Shown here in pieces: positions 43,733 through 53,082 of a stretch of DNA of 64,000 nt. Source of the stretch: Mycobacterium sp. E3251. Its GTDB lineage: Bacteria > Actinomycetota > Actinomycetes > Mycobacteriales > Mycobacteriaceae. The position numbers and the translations under genes are program-made. Numbering within the stretch: position 1 is the stretch's first letter; every line of letters starts with the position of its first letter. Below the pieces are notes generated by a model. The model saw nothing but the letters and a program-made list of their open reading frames with translations. It ran no database searches and had not been told where the DNA came from. The stretch spans positions 26,837-90,836 of the forward strand of contig NZ_LZJF01000107.1 in NCBI RefSeq assembly GCF_001666835.1, in the 5' to 3' direction.

Positions 43733-44638
43733 ATGACACGCACTGACCAAGACAGTTGGGACTTGGCCTCCAGCGTCGGTGCCACCGCCACGATGGTCGC
43801 CGCGGCCCGCGCGCTGGCCAGCGAGGGCGCCGACCCGATCATCGACGACCCGTTCGCGGCGCCTCTGGTGCGAGCTGTCGGCCTGGAATTCTTCCGCCAA
43901 CTGGTCGACGGTGAAGTGGCCCCCGCGGACGCCGAGGACGGCGAACGGGACCTGCAGCTGGAGACGGATTCCATCGCGGTGCGCACCCGCTTCTTCGACG
44001 ACTTCTTTCTCAATGCGGCCCGGGACGGGATCCGTCAGTCGGTGATCCTGGCGGCCGGCCTCGACGCCCGCGCATACCGGCTGAGCTGGCCGCCCGGGAG
44101 CGTGGTCTACGAGGTGGATCAACCCAAGGTCGTCGAGTTCAAGACCGCCGCCATGACCGAGCTGGGCGCCTCCCCGACCGCCGAGCGGCGCACCGTCAGC
44201 GTCGATCTGCGCGACGATTGGCCGGAAGCGTTGCGGCGCAGCGGTTTCGACCCGTCGCAACCGACATCGTGGAGCGCCGAGGGCCTGCTCATGTACCTGC
44301 CGCCCGAAGCCCAGGACCGGCTCTTCGACAACATCACCGAGCTCAGCGCGCCCGGGAGCAAGCTGGCCACCGAATTCCACGGCGACTCCGGCCGCACGAT
44401 GACCGAACGCGCGCAGCAGTTCAACGACCGGTGGGCAAACCTGGGCTGCGACATCGACCTGTCGGGGCTGTTCTTCGAAGGGGAGCGCAGCAACGTCGTG
44501 GACTACCTGACCGGCCGCGGTTGGCGGGTGAGCACCCGGCAGCGGCGCGAGTACTTCGCCGACTACGGCCTCGTCTTCCCGGACGACGAGACGTCCCAGC
44601 TGCGCAACATCGTCGCCGTCACCGCGACGCTGAGCTAG
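43733..44638 (+). CDS. SAM-dependent methyltransferase, PF04072 (LCM-like) family, Rv0731c type
   Basis: Putative leucine carboxyl methyltransferase-like enzyme of 301 residues. Blocks: [35 protein letters not shown], the SAM motif [32 protein letters not shown] and [18 protein letters not shown] chose the ATG at 43733 because GGGGAG stands before it; another ATG lies 12 bases upstream. It is divergent from secY, as Rv0731c is from Rv0732. Mycobacteria carry many paralogues with unknown substrates. Confidence 0.9.
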   Translation: MTRTDQDSWDLASSVGATATMVAAARALASEGADPIIDDPFAAPLVRAVGLEFFRQLVDGEVAPADAEDGERDLQLETDSIAVRTRFFDDFFLNAARDGIRQSVILAAGLDARAYRLSWPPGSVVYEVDQPKVVEFKTAAMTELGASPTAERRTVSVDLRDDWPEALRRSGFDPSQPTSWSAEGLLMYLPPEAQDRLFDNITELSAPGSKLATEFHGDSGRTMTERAQQFNDRWANLGCDIDLSGLFFEGERSNVVDYLTGRGWRVSTRQRREYFADYGLVFPDDETSQLRNIVAVTATLS

Positions 44639-44639
44639 C

Positions 44640-45305
44640 TCAGGCGGGCCTGGCGGACGGCGCGCGCACCACCATCGGCACGGCGGGGAAGCACCAGGCC
44701 ATCTCGGTGCGCGACTTGCGCAGCGCGGCCGTGCCGTAACCCTTCTTGCGGTGCTCGGGGTGGATCCAGATGCGCACGTTGACCTCCCCGCCGAGCAGCT
44801 CGCCGAACACCATTCCGACCTTCTCGCCGGAGTCGACGGCCACGAACCACGCCGCCTCCTCGTCGTCGAGGCGCCCCAGCGCCGCGCTGATCTCGTCGTC
44901 GAGGTTGCCGGCCGGGCCGCCGGACCCGTCGCCGGCGGCTCCCATGTCCTGGGTGCGCGCGGCGAAGATGTCGCGGTCGGTTTCCGCCGAGAAGGGCCGC
45001 AGCTCCAGGGTCTCCCCCGAGCTCGCCGGACGCTCGCCGAGGGTGAAGCTGAGCTGCTTGTTGAGGTCCTCGAGTTCGGCCAGGATCTTGCGGCGCGAGT
45101 CGATGGTGAGCTGATCGAACGACATCCCCATCACCGCTTCGGCGGCCACGTGCGAGGTGTCGAGCAGGCGGACGATCGCCTCGACCGCGGCCGCCTTGTT
45201 CTCGGACTCCACCACGACGTCGGCGATTTCATGCCGCCGTTCAAGGGCTTTCAGCAGGGCATCGGCAATCTCGCGACGGGCGGCTTTGCGATCGTGGTCG
45301 GTCAT
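44640..45305 (-). CDS. GNAT acetyltransferase with N-terminal GyrA-like helical domain
   Basis: Protein of 221 residues. Residues about 8-85 (IADALLKALERRHEIADVVV, then AIVRLLDTSHVAAEAVMGMS and RKILAELEDLNKQL) read like the coiled-coil segment of DNA gyrase subunit A, which contains LLxALD, LLDIDEIQAQAILDMQL and KI..EL..I..EI. Residues 100-221 are a GNAT fold with acetyl-CoA loop HPEHRKKGYGTAAL. It is the Rv0730 homologue. The stop is one base from that of the convergent methyltransferase. The acetylation target is unknown. Confidence 0.85.
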   Translation of the reverse strand: MTDHDRKAARREIADALLKALERRHEIADVVVESENKAAAVEAIVRLLDTSHVAAEAVMGMSFDQLTIDSRRKILAELEDLNKQLSFTLGERPASSGETLELRPFSAETDRDIFAARTQDMGAAGDGSGGPAGNLDDEISAALGRLDDEEAAWFVAVDSGEKVGMVFGELLGGEVNVRIWIHPEHRKKGYGTAALRKSRTEMAWCFPAVPMVVRAPSARPA

Positions 45306-45314
45306 TGCAACAGC

Positions 45315-46676
45315 CTAGAACGCCGCCGGAGGGAGCGCGCTACATCTGTTCTTTCCCAGCTCCAGGAACCGCTGGTAGCGGTCCTCGACCGCGGGGGCCC
45401 AGGCGGAATCGGGTTCGACGACGCGCTCGGTGGAGACCCACCGGGCGGCGTCGGCGATCGATGTTTCCAGGCCGGCCGCCATGCGCGCGAGGAAGGCCGC
45501 GCCCAGCGCCGCCCCCTCAGGCACCGCCGACACCTCCACCGGCCGCCCGGTGGCGTCGGCGATGGCCTGCATCCACGGTGCGACCCGGGTGCCGCCGCCC
45601 GTGGCGACGATGCGCGCCACCGGTGCCCCGCTCAGCTCGATGAGCTGACGGACCACAAAGCCCGACGCCTCGTAGGCGGCCCGGCGCAGCGCGGCCGCGT
45701 CGTGGGTGAGATCCAGCGCGTCGAGCACGGCCCGGCGATCCGGGTCATGGAACGGGGTGCGCTCCCCGCGAATGTAGGGCGACCACACCGGCACCCGCCC
45801 GGGCCGCGCCGCGGCCGGGTCGCCGGGCGCGACCACGCGGTCCACCCAGCCGAGGAACAGCCCGCCGGCATTGCTCGCCCCGCCGATCTGGCTCTTGCCC
45901 GCGGCGGTATGCGGGATGGTCCACAGGCCCGGCACCTGCCGGGGCTCTCCGATGGTGGTCCACACGATCAGGGTGGTGCCGCACAGCACCAGCACGTCGC
46001 CGTCGCGGTCGGCGCCGGCCACGATCTGTTCGCACAACGCGTCGATCGCGCCGATTCCCAGGGCGGCGCCGCTGCCGTGCACCTCCCCCACGGCGGCCCC
46101 CATGCTCTCCACCCGTGGCATCTGCTCGGGCCGCGCGCCCCGCTCGGCGCACGCCTCGAGGTTCCAGCCCGTCCCGTCGAACAGCGGGTACGCCGTCGCG
46201 GCGGTGGCGAAGTCGATCACCGCCTCGCCGGCAAGGGCGTGGTTGGCCACCGCCGGCGCCGGCCAGTATCCGGCCGCGTCCGGCGCCTGCGCCGCCGTCC
46301 AGCGCAGGAACTCGGCGGCCTCGCCCAGGGCGGGCAGCGGCTGCACCGGTTGTTCCGGTGTTCGGCCCCGTTCGTCGCCGTACAACAGTCCCGGCGTCAT
46401 CGGCACGCCCTCGGCGTCGACGGCGGTCAGCGACGGCACCATCGCCGATACGGCCACCGCGCGGACGTTCGGCCCGGGGTTCAGCCGTTCCAGCGCCGCC
46501 ACCGGTCCCCGCCGCCACGCCTCGTCGGCGTCGTGCTCGAGCCGGTTCGGCGCAGGCATCCGCAACTGGTGCGGGATCCGCGCCCGCGCCGTCACCCGGC
46601 CGTCGGCGTCCGCGGCGACCGCTTTGACCGCGGTGCTGCCGACGTCGACGCCGATTGTGACGACTTCACGTGACAC
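45315..46676 (-). CDS. xylB: FGGY-family carbohydrate kinase (XylB-like)
   Basis: Sugar kinase of 453 residues: N-terminal VTIGVDVGSTAVKAVAADAD phosphate loop, YGDERGR, the FGGY core SPYIRGERTPFHDPDRR and VATGGGTRVAPWMQAIADATG. The GTG at 46676 gives the MSREVVTIGVDVG start like Rv0729; a second GTG nine bases out is possible. It is divergent from serA2 with 30 bases between. The sugar is uncertain; fucA nearby suggests a pentulose or 6-deoxyhexulose. Confidence 0.9.
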   Translation of the reverse strand: MSREVVTIGVDVGSTAVKAVAADADGRVTARARIPHQLRMPAPNRLEHDADEAWRRGPVAALERLNPGPNVRAVAVSAMVPSLTAVDAEGVPMTPGLLYGDERGRTPEQPVQPLPALGEAAEFLRWTAAQAPDAAGYWPAPAVANHALAGEAVIDFATAATAYPLFDGTGWNLEACAERGARPEQMPRVESMGAAVGEVHGSGAALGIGAIDALCEQIVAGADRDGDVLVLCGTTLIVWTTIGEPRQVPGLWTIPHTAAGKSQIGGASNAGGLFLGWVDRVVAPGDPAAARPGRVPVWSPYIRGERTPFHDPDRRAVLDALDLTHDAAALRRAAYEASGFVVRQLIELSGAPVARIVATGGGTRVAPWMQAIADATGRPVEVSAVPEGAALGAAFLARMAAGLETSIADAARWVSTERVVEPDSAWAPAVEDRYQRFLELGKNRCSALPPAAF

Positions 46677-46706
46677 GGGCGTCACCGTACGCCAGCATTG
46701 GGGTTC

Positions 46707-47687
46707 GTGACGTCAAGACCGCGCGCGTTGGTGACGGCCCCGCTGCGGGGACCGGGCTTCGCCAAGCTGAAGCAGCTGGCCGACGTGGTCTATGACCCTT
46801 GGATCGAGCAGGCCCCCCTGCGGATCTACAGCGCCGAACAACTGGCCGAGCGCATCACCGTGGAGGCCGCCGATGTGGTTGTGGTGGAAAGCGACTCGGT
46901 GGGCGGGCCGGTGTTCGACTTGGGCCTTCGGGTGATCGCCTCGACCCGCGGCGACCCCAACAACGTCGACATCGCGGGGGCCACCGCGGCCGGGGTTCCG
47001 GTGCTCAACACCCCGGGCCGCAACGCCGACGCGGTCGCCGAGATGACGGTGGCCCTGCTGCTGGCCGCCACCCGCCAGCTCGTGCCCGCCGACGCGGATG
47101 TCCGCAGCGGCAACATCTTTCGCGACGGCAGCATCCCCTATCAGCGGTTCCGCGGCTGGGAGGTCGCCGGGCGCACCGCCGGCCTGGTGGGTCTCGGCGC
47201 CGTCGGCCGCGCCACCGCATGGCGGCTGTCCGGGCTGGGCCTGCGGGTCATCGCCCACGACCCGTACAACGACGACGCCCGGCACGGCCTGGACGAGCTG
47301 CTGGGCGAGGCCGACGTGATCTCCCTGCATGCGCCGGTCACCGACGACACGGTCGGCATGATCGGGGCGCCGCAGTTCGCCGCCATGCGCGACGGCGTGG
47401 TCTTCCTCAACACCGCCCGCGCCCAGCTGCACGACACCGACGCGCTCGTCGACGCGCTGCGCGACGGCAAGGTGTCCGCCGCGGGCCTGGACCACTTCGT
47501 CGGCGAGTGGCTGCCCACCGACCACCCGCTGGTCGGCATGCCCAATGTCGTGCTGACGCCCCACATCGGCGGCGCCACGTGGAACACTGAGGCTCGGCAG
47601 GCGCAGATGTTGGCCGACGACCTGGAAGCGCTGCTGGCCGGCGGCACGCCCGCCCACATCGTCAACCCGGAGGTGCTCGGCCCATGA
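46707..47687 (+). CDS. serA2: D-2-hydroxyacid dehydrogenase (SerA2)
   Basis: NAD-dependent D-isomer 2-hydroxyacid dehydrogenase of 326 residues, equal in length to Rv0728c. NAD motif GLVGLGAVGRATAW, substrate Arg region ASTRGDPNNVD, and catalytic His in VLTPHIGGATWNTEARQ. It lacks the ACT domain of true phosphoglycerate dehydrogenase, so serine synthesis is unlikely. It is first in an operon with fucA (ATGA overlap). Confidence 0.9.
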   Translation: MTSRPRALVTAPLRGPGFAKLKQLADVVYDPWIEQAPLRIYSAEQLAERITVEAADVVVVESDSVGGPVFDLGLRVIASTRGDPNNVDIAGATAAGVPVLNTPGRNADAVAEMTVALLLAATRQLVPADADVRSGNIFRDGSIPYQRFRGWEVAGRTAGLVGLGAVGRATAWRLSGLGLRVIAHDPYNDDARHGLDELLGEADVISLHAPVTDDTVGMIGAPQFAAMRDGVVFLNTARAQLHDTDALVDALRDGKVSAAGLDHFVGEWLPTDHPLVGMPNVVLTPHIGGATWNTEARQAQMLADDLEALLAGGTPAHIVNPEVLGP

Positions 47688-48346
47688 CGTCCGTGAAATC
47701 GGTGGCCCACCCCGAAACCGCCGTGCTGGACGCGGCCAAGGACATGTTGCGCCGGGGCCTGGTCGAGGGAACCGCGGGCAACATCTCCGCGCGGCGCTCC
47801 GACGGCAACATCGTCATCACGCCGTCGTCGGTCGACTACCGCGACATGCAGCTCGACGACCTCGTGCTCGTAGACCCGGACGGCGCCGTGCTGCACGCCG
47901 CGGATGGCCGCTCGCCGTCCTCGGAGATGCAGCTGCACCTGGCCTGCTACCGCGCGTTCGACGACATCGGCAGCGTCATTCACAGCCACCCGGTGTGGGC
48001 GACCATGTTCGCCATTGCGCACCAATCGATTCCGGCGTGCATCGACGAGTTCGCGGTGTACTGCGGCGGCGACGTCCGCTGCACCGAGTACGCCGCCTCC
48101 GGCACTCCCGACGTCGGCGCCAACGCCGTCAAGGCGCTCGACGGCCGGGGCGCCGCGTTGATCGCCAACCACGGACTGGTGGCCGTGGGGCCGCGGCCCG
48201 ACAAGGTGCTGCACATCACCGCCCTCGTCGAGCGCACCGCCCAAATCGTCTGGGGCGCAAGGGCCCTCGGCGGTCCGGTGCCCATCCCCGAGGATGTCAA
48301 CCGCAACTTCGCCGGCGTCTACGGCTACCTGCGCGCGAACGTCTGA
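47684..48346 (+). CDS. fucA: Class II aldolase (FucA-type)
   Basis: Zinc-dependent aldolase/epimerase fold of 220 residues: GLVEGTAGNISARRSDGNIVIT, PSSEMQLHLACYRAFDDIGS, the zinc motif HSHP (VIHSHPVWATMFA) and ANHGLVAVGP. It probably cleaves L-fuculose-1-phosphate or a related sugar phosphate made by the adjacent kinase. It overlaps serA2 by four bases and the MBL gene by one base (TGATG). Confidence 0.92.
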   Translation: MTSVKSVAHPETAVLDAAKDMLRRGLVEGTAGNISARRSDGNIVITPSSVDYRDMQLDDLVLVDPDGAVLHAADGRSPSSEMQLHLACYRAFDDIGSVIHSHPVWATMFAIAHQSIPACIDEFAVYCGGDVRCTEYAASGTPDVGANAVKALDGRGAALIANHGLVAVGPRPDKVLHITALVERTAQIVWGARALGGPVPIPEDVNRNFAGVYGYLRANV

Positions 48347-49263
48347 TGCGCCCGGTCCGGTTCGGCCACGCGACCGTCGCGCGGGTACTCGAGCTCCAAT
48401 TCGACCTGGACACCCGCCTTTTCGCGCAAACGCCGCCGTCGGGCTGGCGAGACAACGCCGACCTGCTGGTGCCCGACTTCTTCGATCCCTCCACCGATCA
48501 GTGGCACATCGCGATCCAGAGCTGGGTCATCGAGGTGGACGGGTTGACCGTCGTCGTGGACACCGGTGTCGGCAACGATCGCCAACGCCCGCACATGCCG
48601 CCCCTGGACCATTTGAACACCGGCTTCCTGGCCGCCCTGCGATCGGCGGGCGTCGACCGCACCGCCGTCGACGTGGTGGTCAACACCCACATCCACTCAG
48701 ACCACGTCGGGTGGAACACCATGCTGGACAACGATTCCTGGGTGCCGACCTTTCCCAACGCCCGATACGTGGTGCCGGCGGCCGACTACCGGCACTTCGC
48801 CCCCGATGGGCCCGCAGCGAGGCGATCGCCGCGCAGCGAAGAGGAAGCGGCCCAGCAGCGCGGTGACCAATTGGTGTTCGCCGACAGCGTTGCGCCCATC
48901 GCCGAGGCGGGCCAGCTCGTCCCGTGGTCCAGCGATTACCAGATCAGTGCGTCCCTGCGGCTGCGGCCCGCCCCCGGGCACACGCCGGGCTCCTCGGTGC
49001 TGTGGCTGGATGCGGGTGAGCCGGCGGTCTTCGTCGGCGACCTCACCCACAGCCCGCTGCAACTCCGTCGACCCGGCGACGCCTGCGCCTTCGACGTCGA
49101 CGCGGCGGCCGCCGCGGTGACCCGCCGCAGGATATTCGCCGAGGCGGTCCAGGCCAAGGCTGCCGTGATACCCGCGCACTACCCCGGCCATGGCGGCGCG
49201 ACGATCCGCGCCGTCGACGATCAATTCGACGTCGATCACTGGCTCGACATCGATACGGTGTGA
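48346..49263 (+). CDS. Metallo-beta-lactamase-fold hydrolase
   Basis: MBL-fold protein of 305 residues with the metal motif NTHIHSDHVGW (His115, His117, Asp119, His120), later His in APGHTPGSSVLW, Asp in FVGDLTHSP and His in PAHYPGHG. The pattern is that of AHL-lactonase/glyoxalase II-like enzymes. Placement after fucA and before a DapB-like gene suggests sugar lactone or ester hydrolysis, but the substrate is not shown. The ATG overlaps the fucA stop. Confidence 0.87.
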   Translation: MRPVRFGHATVARVLELQFDLDTRLFAQTPPSGWRDNADLLVPDFFDPSTDQWHIAIQSWVIEVDGLTVVVDTGVGNDRQRPHMPPLDHLNTGFLAALRSAGVDRTAVDVVVNTHIHSDHVGWNTMLDNDSWVPTFPNARYVVPAADYRHFAPDGPAARRSPRSEEEAAQQRGDQLVFADSVAPIAEAGQLVPWSSDYQISASLRLRPAPGHTPGSSVLWLDAGEPAVFVGDLTHSPLQLRRPGDACAFDVDAAAAAVTRRRIFAEAVQAKAAVIPAHYPGHGGATIRAVDDQFDVDHWLDIDTV

Positions 49264-49265
49264 GC

Positions 49266-50303
49266 ATGGCGCGCTACCGAGTGGTCCAATGGTCGACCGG
49301 CAACATCGGTAAGCGAGCGCTCGGCGCCCTGCTGGAGCGCGACGACTTCGACGTGGTGGGCGTTCATGCGTTCGGTTCGGACAAGGTGGGCCGCGACGCG
49401 GGCGAGCTGGCGGGCCAAGCCTCGGCCGGCGTCGCCGCGACCGGCGACGCCGACGCGCTGATCGACCTCCGACCGGATTGCGTGTGCTACATGCCCCGCG
49501 CCATCGACTACGAGCTGGTGACCAGGATGCTGCGCAGCGGCATCAACGTCGTCACGACGGGTGATTTCCTCACCGGCACCCATCACCCGGCCGAACTCCC
49601 CGCGCTCGAAGCGGCGGCGCAGGAGGGACGGGCGACCTTCCTGGGCACCGGATTCGAACCGGGCTTCATCAACGTCGTCGCCGGCTTCCTCACCGGCGCA
49701 TGCCGAAAGATCCACAGCGTCAAGCTCGTTGAAACCTTGGACTGCACCACCTATCCCGTATGGGACGTGTGGAAAGTGCTCGGATTCGGCAAAACACCCC
49801 GTGAGCCGGTGACCCACATCGATCCGGAGACACAACGCTACGGCCTCGGCTATTTCGAGACCCTGGACATGATCGCCACAATGCTGGGCGTCGAGCTCGA
49901 CTCCAAGGACGCGTTCGTCGAGCCGGCGGTGTTGACCCGCGATCTCGACCTGGGCTGGGTGAACTTCGCCGCCGGCACCGTCGGCGGACAGCGCCGCACC
50001 TATCGCGGCCATCTCGGCGGTCGTCCGGTCGTCGAGCTCGCCATCTGCTGGACGATGAGCGACGACGCGCTCGACCCGAAATGGACCGACCCGAAGGGCT
50101 TCAGCGTGGTGATCGAAGGCCAGCCGCGCGTCGACGCGACCATCCGATTCGGTCACCCCGGCGAGGACGTGATGACCGTGTTGATGGACAGCACCGCCGT
50201 CGCGGCGGTCAACGCCATCCCGTTCGTCTGCGACGCGCAACCGGGCGTCATCACCCCGATCGACTTGCCCATCACCGGATCTCACGGGGCGGTCACCGTT
50301 TGA
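49266..50303 (+). CDS. Dihydrodipicolinate reductase-like NAD(P)-binding oxidoreductase
   Basis: Rossmann protein of 345 residues: YRVVQWSTGNIGKRALGALL, FLGTGFEPGFINVVAGFLTG and RFGHPGEDVMTVLMDSTA. This is the DapB-fold family widespread in mycobacteria as amine or ketone reductase-like proteins, not true DapB of lysine synthesis. Start: ATG at 49266, or the GTG at 49260 that overlaps the MBL stop. Last gene of the serA2-fucA-MBL series; convergent with the AraC gene. Confidence 0.83.
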   Translation: MARYRVVQWSTGNIGKRALGALLERDDFDVVGVHAFGSDKVGRDAGELAGQASAGVAATGDADALIDLRPDCVCYMPRAIDYELVTRMLRSGINVVTTGDFLTGTHHPAELPALEAAAQEGRATFLGTGFEPGFINVVAGFLTGACRKIHSVKLVETLDCTTYPVWDVWKVLGFGKTPREPVTHIDPETQRYGLGYFETLDMIATMLGVELDSKDAFVEPAVLTRDLDLGWVNFAAGTVGGQRRTYRGHLGGRPVVELAICWTMSDDALDPKWTDPKGFSVVIEGQPRVDATIRFGHPGEDVMTVLMDSTAVAAVNAIPFVCDAQPGVITPIDLPITGSHGAVTV

Positions 50304-50313
50304 GTCGCGGCAT

Positions 50314-51168
50314 TCAGGCCGCCCGGCCGCGCCATGCGCGTGGCGATACTCCATGGGTCCGGCTGAACAGCCTGCTGAAATAGCCCGCGTCCGCGATCCC
50401 GACCCGCCCGGCGACCTCGGCGATCGGGAGATCGGTTTCGGCGAGCAACGTCCGCGCCTCCGCCATGCGGCGCTCGGTGATCCACTCCCCCACGGTGCGT
50501 CCGGTGCGGCGCCGGACCACGGTGGTCAGGTGTCCCGGGGTGATGCCGAGTTCACCTGCCACGTCGCGCAGTGACAACGGCTCGGCGTGCCGCCGGTCGA
50601 TCACGTCGAAGACCCCGGCCAGCAGCGGTTCACCGCTGCGCCGCAGCTCGGCGACCACCGGGCCGGCCAGGCGCGCGAGGTCGATCAACAACAGGGTCAG
50701 GTGCGCCAGCACCGCCTGCCGATAACCGTCCTGCCGCGCACCCAATTCCGTTTCGATCGACCGGATCGCGGCGTCCCACGCCGCCCGTCGGTCCGCGGGC
50801 ACATCCAGCCGCAGGATTCCGCCGGACTGTCCGTGCAGGAACGGGAACAGCAGGGGGTGCGCCCGCCAGGCCGGCCACGGCGATCGCGCGTCCTCGCCGA
50901 GCGCGGCGGGATCGAAGAACACCGCCACTCCGGCGTCGTGAAGCTCCAGCCGTGCGGGTTCGAGCACCCGGCCCGCGGCCGCCACGTAGACCAGTCCGGC
51001 CGCGGGCAGGTACCAGAGCGCCGGAAAGTCGTGAATGTGGCGACCGCGATCGATGAAATCCTCGGGACCTGACCTCACCACCGACACCGGCGGCGTGTCC
51101 GGATCGGTGCGGTATTCGTAGATCGGCACCCCCGCGCGACGCCGAACCATCCGAGCAGGTTGCGTCAT
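50314..51168 (-). CDS. AraC-family transcriptional regulator
   Basis: Regulator of 284 residues. The N-terminal cupin-like sensor (HIHDFPALWYLPAAGLVYVA) is followed by the C-terminal double helix-turn-helix: PLSLRDVAGELGITPGHLTT and the signature IAEVAGRVGIADAGYFSRLF then SRTHGVSPRAWR. It is divergent from the methyltransferase at 51234, with an inverted repeat in the AT-rich gap between them. Confidence 0.92.
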   Translation of the reverse strand: MTQPARMVRRRAGVPIYEYRTDPDTPPVSVVRSGPEDFIDRGRHIHDFPALWYLPAAGLVYVAAAGRVLEPARLELHDAGVAVFFDPAALGEDARSPWPAWRAHPLLFPFLHGQSGGILRLDVPADRRAAWDAAIRSIETELGARQDGYRQAVLAHLTLLLIDLARLAGPVVAELRRSGEPLLAGVFDVIDRRHAEPLSLRDVAGELGITPGHLTTVVRRRTGRTVGEWITERRMAEARTLLAETDLPIAEVAGRVGIADAGYFSRLFSRTHGVSPRAWRGRAA

Positions 51169-51192
51169 GTCACCGAAAATAGTCTAATTTTC

Positions 51193-51219
51193 CCCGAGAA
51201 TCACCCAATTATTCTGGGC
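51193..51219. promoter_or_regulatory. Imperfect inverted repeat in AraC/methyltransferase divergent region
   Basis: CCCGAGAAT-N9-ATTCTGGGC. The AGAAT/ATTCT core is perfect and the flanking bases nearly so. The 65-base gap is unusually AT-rich for this genome, consistent with divergent promoters and an operator. Confidence 0.4.
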
Positions 51220-51233
51220 TCCATCGATTCACC

Positions 51234-51881
51234 ATGGATTTCGTGACAAAACATCATCCACATGACTACTTGCCCGCCGCCGGTCACGACGCGCTGCTGC
51301 CCTGCTACGACCTGATCTCACGCCTGCTTGGTGTTAAACGGTTCCATCAGGCGCTGATCGCTCAGGCCGACCTGGCCGACTGCCATCGCGTCCTGGAAAT
51401 CGGCTGCGGCACCGGCAATCTGATTCTTCGGGCCAAACGCGAGTATCCCCGCTTGGAGGCGGTCGGATGCGACCCCGACCCGCGGGCGCTCGATCGGGCG
51501 CGACGCAAAGGGGACGGCGTCCGTTTCGAGCACGGCTACGCGGAGCGGCTCCCCTACGCCGACGGCGAATTCGACCGAGTGCTGTCGTCGATGATGCTGC
51601 ACCATATCGCCGATCAGTCGAAAACCGCTGCGGCTCAGGAGGTTTTTCGTGTCCTGCGCCCCGGCGGCAGGCTGCATCTGGTCGACATCGGCGGCGAGGA
51701 GACCGCCGACCGCGGCCCGCTGGCGCGGCTCGTCAGGCGCAACCCCCACGCGGCGGGAAATCTCGGGGATGCGATTCCTCGACTGCTGACGGCGGCGGGA
51801 TTCGACTGCACCGAGGTCGCATCGACGCCGCACCGCGTTCTCGGGCGACTGAACTACTACCGCGCCACCCGCCCCGCCTAA
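51234..51881 (+). CDS. Class I SAM-dependent methyltransferase
   Basis: Methyltransferase of 215 residues: motif I VLEIGCGTGNLILRAKREYP, motif II VGCDPDPRALDRARRKG, then YAERLPYADGEFDRVLSSMM and EVFRVLRPGGRLHLVDIGGE. The UbiE-like pattern is clear but the substrate is not. It starts 65 bases from the divergent AraC gene and is its likely target. Confidence 0.88.
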   Translation: MDFVTKHHPHDYLPAAGHDALLPCYDLISRLLGVKRFHQALIAQADLADCHRVLEIGCGTGNLILRAKREYPRLEAVGCDPDPRALDRARRKGDGVRFEHGYAERLPYADGEFDRVLSSMMLHHIADQSKTAAAQEVFRVLRPGGRLHLVDIGGEETADRGPLARLVRRNPHAAGNLGDAIPRLLTAAGFDCTEVASTPHRVLGRLNYYRATRPA

Positions 51882-52055
51882 CGCTGATCGGTAGCGACTT
51901 TCACCGCTCCGCTTTCGCCCTGGTTGGCGATCGCGAGGAACGCGTCGCGCCATCGCTCGACTCCCAACGGCCGGGCGCGTGAACGCCGGCCTGCACCAGC
52001 GTGCCCCGGGAGCGCAGCACCCGATCCGTCAAGGTTGCCGCGAATTCGCGGAAGC
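51879..52055 (-). pseudogene. Possible decayed coding remnant, unassigned
   Basis: In the 240-base gap between two plus-strand methyltransferase genes the minus strand reads FREFAATLTDRVLRSRGTLV QAGVHAPGRW in one frame, then PLGVERWRDAFLAIANQGES GAVKVATDQR in another, ending at TAG 51879. A single indel near 51960 would join them into a plausible protein C-terminus, loosely like the end of a dehydrogenase. No start codon context or partner remains. It may be noise. Confidence 0.3.
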
Positions 52056-52121
52056 GTACAGTGGTGGAGGCTTGTTATATCGGCTAAATATTAGATTGAC
52101 TATTCCTGAACAGGGGCGAAC

Positions 52122-53072
52122 ATGACTTCCACCAGGTACGAGGGCGACACCTGGGACCTGGCGTCCAGCGTCGGGGTGACCGCGACGATGGTCGCCGCCG
52201 CCCGCGCCGTGGCGACCCGCGCCGACCGTCCGCTGATCAACGACCCGTTCGCCGAGCCGTTGGTCCGGGCCGTGGGCGTGGACCTGCTCACCCGGCTGGC
52301 GACCGGCGAGGTGAACCCGGACGAGCTGAACGACGCGCACGACGGCGCGACCGGATCCGCCGGCGCGATGTCCCGGATGGCCGACAACATGGCCGTGCGC
52401 ACGAAGTTTTTCGACGAGTTCTTCCTGGACGCGACGCGTGCCGGCATCAAGCAGGCGGTGATCCTGGCCTCGGGGCTGGACGCCCGCGCCTACCGGCTGG
52501 CGTGGCCCGCCGGGACCGTCGTCTACGAGGTCGACCAGCCCCAGGTGATCGACTTCAAGTCGCGCACGCTGGCCGACCTGGGCGCCGCGCCCACCGCCGA
52601 CCGGCGAGTGGTGGCCGTCGACCTGCGCGACGACTGGCCGGCCGCGTTGCGCGCCGCAGGATTCGACCCGGCCCAGCCGACCGCGTGGAGCGCCGAGGGC
52701 CTGCTGGGGTACCTGCCCCCGGAGGCGCAGGATCGCCTGCTGGACACCATCACCGAACTCAGCGCGCCGGGCAGCCGGTTGGCCGTCGAGAGCGCGCCCA
52801 ACCCCGAACCCGGGGACGAGGACAAGCTGAAGGAACGCATGCAGCACATCTCCGAACGCTGGCGTGCGCACGGTTTCGACCTGGACATGGCGGGGCTCGT
52901 CTACTTCGGGGAACGCAACGAGGCCGCCCCCTACCTCGGCGAGCGTGGTTGGTCGCTGAACGGCGTCAGCATCCGGGAGCTGTTCTCGGCCAACGGGCTT
53001 CCGCCGCTCGAGGACGACGACATCCGCATGGGCGAGATGCTTTACGTAAGCGGCACACTGGACACGAAATAG
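52122..53072 (+). CDS. SAM-dependent methyltransferase, PF04072 family, first of three tandem copies
   Basis: Member of the same family as the gene at 43733, 316 residues: [70 protein letters not shown] and [18 protein letters not shown]. The ATG follows AGGGGCGA. The 60 bases upstream are markedly AT-rich (TTGTTATAT, TAAATATTAGATT), suggesting a strong promoter. It resembles the Rv0725c/Rv0726c pair next to fucA in M. tuberculosis. Confidence 0.9.
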   Translation: MTSTRYEGDTWDLASSVGVTATMVAAARAVATRADRPLINDPFAEPLVRAVGVDLLTRLATGEVNPDELNDAHDGATGSAGAMSRMADNMAVRTKFFDEFFLDATRAGIKQAVILASGLDARAYRLAWPAGTVVYEVDQPQVIDFKSRTLADLGAAPTADRRVVAVDLRDDWPAALRAAGFDPAQPTAWSAEGLLGYLPPEAQDRLLDTITELSAPGSRLAVESAPNPEPGDEDKLKERMQHISERWRAHGFDLDMAGLVYFGERNEAAPYLGERGWSLNGVSIRELFSANGLPPLEDDDIRMGEMLYVSGTLDTK

Positions 53073-53082
53073 GAGCCTTTGC

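Noticed and set aside
46707..47687. Phosphoglycerate dehydrogenase (serine synthesis) for the serA2 product
   Set aside because: The protein of 326 residues lacks the C-terminal ACT regulatory region, and the neighbours are sugar enzymes.
52070..52110. AT-rich patch before the methyltransferase gene as a sign of recent horizontal transfer
   Set aside because: It is only about 40 bases. The genes on both sides have normal composition and are standard mycobacterial families, so a promoter is the simpler explanation.
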